The notes under the pieces were generated by a model. That model saw nothing but the letters and a program-made list of their open reading frames with translations, was not told the origin of the DNA and did no database searches. This document shows positions 59,481-64,000 of a stretch of 64,000 nucleotides of DNA, in pieces; the stretch's first letter is position 1; every line of letters begins with the position of its first letter. A program made the translations under genes and the position numbers. Origin of the DNA: Neurospora crassa OR74A (taxonomy: Eukaryota > Ascomycota > Sordariomycetes > Sordariales > Sordariaceae). Where the stretch lies: the NCBI RefSeq assembly GCF_000182925.2, contig NC_026506.1, positions 1,488,001 to 1,552,000 of the forward strand. The letters run 5' to 3'.

Positions 59481-60441
59481 TTAAGTTAGTACTAGCGTCT
59501 TTACTGAGAAATGTGGGGAAGACCCTTTCAGCCCCTCGCCTTTGTTGAGAAGAACAAGATCACGGCACATATGCACGCCGTGCAGCCACTGTAAGTGGTC
59601 CAATGGTCCTTTCAAGTCTTCAGTCCGTTCTTCGTCGTCGTGGCGAAGATGTCGGGTGGTTTTTTTAAACAAAGCGAACAATACCTCTAGAGCAGCGACC
59701 TGAAAAGTTTCAGCCCTATGCCACCAAACGAGCCCGGTCGAGACGCATGATAAATGACTCTTCAATTCTAGGGTGGCCTCAGAAATCCAAATGTTACAGA
59801 CCCTCCGGTCAATCTTGAATTGTTTCCCTGTTTGGATGGGCATTTCCTTGGCCATTTCGTCCAGACTTGGCCTCCGGTTCCAGACCGAGGACATCACAAG
59901 CGTGGACCTTGATGTTCTGGTTTCCATCAGAAATTCAGAAACCAGGTACCTTTAGACATACTATAACCACACAAGCTCTTCACTCTACTGCTTGTTTGTT
60001 CCATCCGCCTCTACTTTAGGAGGCGATCGTCTGTCCTTGAAGTGGATGCTGCAAGATCAGCAACAGTTATGTCAGGTTCCAGCATGGTTTGGGTTTGAAC
60101 GGTCCTTGATCACCTCATAGCGAGATACAGATACTTGAACCCTTCAACTTTGAAAGCAGGTGCAAGAGAGTATCTCGCAGTTCATCGATGCCAGAAATCG
60201 CGAGCTCGTTAAAGAACCTCAAGCTGCAGTACGTCCCAATACCCCTCCAGTCGAGACGAGCATCAGGCCAGGCTAGGTGGTGCTCAGCCTTATAAGGCAA
60301 CCTATGGACGAGTTCTTATTAGTCAAGCGAAATCGATGGATCGAACGGTATGCCATGCTCCGCAAGATCTGCCAGACCGTAAACCACAGACCGACGGTTT
60401 GCTAGAGGTATTGTGTGTACCCAGATCGGTACTTACCGAAC
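59481..60441 (-). pseudogene. Possible coding relic, unknown family
   Basis: On the minus strand one frame between 60438 and 60115 reads as believable protein (HTIPLANRRSVVYGLADLAE, then IGTYCSLRFFNELAISGI) but is split by two adjacent TAA codons at 60316-60321. Both could come from CAA by C-to-T change in the CpA context typical of RIP. Downstream on the same strand an ATG frame of 148 codons, 59927-59481 (MSSVWNRRPSLDEMAKEMP), also looks protein-like. I could not link the two by introns. The stretch may be a decayed gene, or a gene whose exons I have misread. No family was recognised. Confidence 0.3.
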
Positions 60442-61426
60442 TTGCCAGCCAAGGTTGTGGAGTTGCAACTTTGAACCTAGAGGTAAACACTAGATTTTCC
60501 AGTTGAAGTCCCTTCCCTCACTTTGAGGCTGTAACCTTTCCACAAATCATACAGGTACTGGGAACACTTTCATATGTACTGAGACAACATATTCGGCCAG
60601 TATGTCCATGTGGACAGGTTACTACTCATATAGGTTCTTCTTACCTAGCTTCAACGACAACCAAGCCATGTTGTCTGATTCAGGAAAAAGAAGCCTCTGG
60701 TCTTTCACCGTGCAAGAGATGGCCCATTACTGAGTTCTATAATAACTCCAGTCGTCTCATGACAAGAAAAAGATAAGAAAAAAAAAGAGAAAGAAAGAAA
60801 AGTCAAATCCCGTTGCTGTATAGAACGAAAGTTAGAATTTGACATCTATACCACCTACGCGAGGTTGCCAAGTGTACCTTGATGGCCAAGAAGGGTGAAA
60901 CTTCGGTGCTCTGCTTCCTTGGCATCCTCGGTAACCGCTCCGGCTTTCGGAGTCCGCCGATTCACATGCCCCCGGACAGGATCCATCCCAACACGTCACT
61001 CCTCAAAGAACGTGTCAACGAGTAGATTCCACTCACTCTTGGAAAGACATTGTTGATATCGAATTCTCTCTATACTGGTGCTGTTAGTTGTGAAGATGGA
61101 ATGAAGGAGCAAACGTCTTTTTTGCTGATGTCTCTAACGCGGTGAAGAGACTTTAGAAGAGACTGGACGCGGGAAGTTGCAGAGCGAGTCTTATATTGTC
61201 TCCAAGTCACTCACCAAGGTAGTAGACTGTAGGTCAAAGTTGCCATTGAATGTATCGAAGACGATAGAGGTATATATACAATGACAACGTATGTCAAAAG
61301 GGAGAGGCGGTAGGTGGCCTGAGCTTTCACGTACCCCCCGTTCAGTAGAAAAGCCGGTACCAAACCTCTTTCATACTCGTCGGCGCCAATCCGAAGAATA
61401 CGTGCGTAAATAAATCAAACATCAAA

Positions 61427-61675
61427 ATGACCGAGGTTACCGGCGTCCGTCAACTTGCGGCTACGGGTGTCGCTGCTGCGGGCCGTTACGTGATGTCCTC
61501 ACTGGCATGTCGGGATGCAGTGGTTCATGTTGCATCGAAGCGGCCTCGAACCCTGGATAGCATCAACAGCTTCTTCCCGGGAGCCCTGGTCCATTGGTCC
61601 GTTTATCGGACACTAGCAGACGGAAGCGGATGGGGCAGCCGAGTCGTGGTGAGGCCAAGCGCCCGAGACGAATGA
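61427..61675 (+). CDS. Doubtful 82-aa open frame
   Basis: The start context ATCAAAATGACC is excellent for Neurospora, and a TATATATAC element lies ~155 bp upstream. The product (MTEVTGVRQLAATGVAAAGR...) is small, slightly basic and Ala/Val-rich, without signal peptide, membrane span or known motif. It could be a small gene or chance. Confidence 0.25.
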   Translation: MTEVTGVRQLAATGVAAAGRYVMSSLACRDAVVHVASKRPRTLDSINSFFPGALVHWSVYRTLADGSGWGSRVVVRPSARDE

Positions 61676-62115
61676 AAGAAGCCCGAATTACCACGCCCAC
61701 AAGCACCACTTGCTAGCCGGGAGTTTCAGCGCCATGTTTGGAGAACTCAATAACATCATGTTGTCGATCCAATCCATCCGTGGGCTCTATTCGAAAATAC
61801 AGGGCACTGTCTGGCTTCCAAACTAAGCGTGAATGTCAATGGCAGGCGGCGGCATTTTCCCAATTCCACTCTTCACACAAATTTTCGGTTCCGCTGACTG
61901 AGTGTGTGTGTCAGTTTTAACGGGCATGTGTCCCTGCCCCGCACAGATCTTCTCAAAAAGTTTACGGAAAGATACACCCCGGACTTTGTGCCTGCCTGCC
62001 CGCTTGCTTCCCGCTGTCCACATCCCGTCGCCGTTCGTTGACCTCAGTCACCTTGTCCGATTTTCAATTTGGATGAGAGGCCCCTGGGTGCTTGAGACCC
62101 TCGTACAGTAATTTG

Positions 62116-62122
62116 TGAGTCA
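62116..62122. promoter_or_regulatory. CPC1/Gcn4-type site TGAGTCA
   Basis: A perfect TGA(G/C)TCA palindromic element lies 536 bp before the ATG of the DAHP synthase gene. In Neurospora this is the known binding site of CPC1, the activator of cross-pathway control of amino-acid biosynthesis. Its position upstream of an aromatic amino-acid gene makes it a good candidate. Confidence 0.6.
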
Positions 62123-62657
62123 CTACGAGAATAGTTGAAGCTGTACCTTGTTTGGCAATATCTTTTCGTCTTATAAGTAGCCGGACGGAGGCGGTGTTTT
62201 CTGCCATCTTTCTCTCCATCCCAAAGTCTCTAGACTGTCCAGTGAATTACCTTAGGCCTGGCCTCATCCGCAAACCCTTTTCGTTAGGAGCTACACTACC
62301 TCGCTACTTATTGTGCCTTCCATCCGCTCACCTTGGCTTCGGTGGCTGCAGAATTTCTTTGTTATTGACTCCCCCTTCCACCCCATTCCCACTAACGCCT
62401 TCCTTGTCGCCTCCGACCAGGCCAATCACATTGTCCAATCATACGTTTGCCAACAGGGTCTTGCCTGCCTTTAATTCGCCCTCACCTGGACTTTAAGCTC
62501 CTTCCTCTGCCGAGATTCTTTCCTCTCGACCTTGCCAAGCAAAAGTCAAATCACCTCCGTCGACCAGAGTCATTCCTGAACTCAGTTTTCTTGACAGCCT
62601 CACCTCTCGACTTCTCTTTTTACACAATCACGGTTCAACTCACATTCCACTGCAACC

Positions 62658-64000
<1,343 letters not shown>

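Larger units (their letters stand above)
60442..62657. other. Upstream region of the DAHP synthase gene
   Basis: A/G-rich runs lie at about 60760-60800 and a TATATATAC at about 61271. A weak 82-codon frame and a CPC1-type site are listed separately. The last ~400 bases are C/T-rich, like a 5' leader. A short minus-strand ATG with a GTAAGA donor-like site near 60640 did not lead to a model. Confidence 0.5.

Overview
This window is from a filamentous ascomycete. The introns are short (mostly 50-100 nt, GT-AG), start-codon contexts are of the CAAAATG type, and intergenic DNA carries TACC/TACAC microsatellites. The decisive clue is the gene at 25491-25665, whose 26-residue spliced product has the sequence known for the Neurospora crassa copper metallothionein, with one 94-nt intron. 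I therefore read the window as N. crassa or a very close Neurospora. No virus-like element, transposon, CRISPR array or bacterial-style operon was seen.

Layout. Positions 1-10.5 kb are gene-poor: a partial secreted-protein gene at the left edge, a doubtful spliced gene near 2 kb, and one unknown 241-aa gene at 8.3-9.1 kb. From 10.5 to 25 kb lie a large disordered zinc-finger-like protein, a dysferlin-domain peroxisomal membrane peroxin, an intron-containing tRNA-Pro(CGG), and a tail-to-tail pair of unknown basic or disordered proteins. From 25 to 41 kb lie the metallothionein gene with a repeat-rich upstream region, a PXB/DUF3818 protein with a GC-AG intron, a coiled-coil protein, a type I thiolase, a dynamin-like large GTPase and a 42-residue cysteine-rich mini-protein. 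From 44 to 57.8 kb lie a VWA-Vint (hedgehog/intein superfamily) protein, ribosomal protein eL13, an armadillo-repeat smgGDS-like protein, a divergent pair of mitochondrial genes (mL50 and a COX14-domain protein) and an unknown His/Gln-rich protein. From 57.8 to 62.6 kb the DNA is gene-poor with possible coding relics. The right edge holds a DAHP synthase gene (probably aro-6), cut by the window end, with a CPC1-type TGAGTCA site upstream.

The genes are mostly independent transcription units. Functional neighbours are limited to the divergent mitochondrial pair at 53.4-54.1 kb. Two peroxisome-related families (peroxin, thiolase) also occur, but far apart. I see no clear multi-gene undescribed system. 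The items most worth a second look are the mini Cys/His protein, the VWA-Vint protein, the repeats upstream of the metallothionein gene, the thiolase without a visible peroxisomal signal, and the coding relics in the gene-poor stretches.
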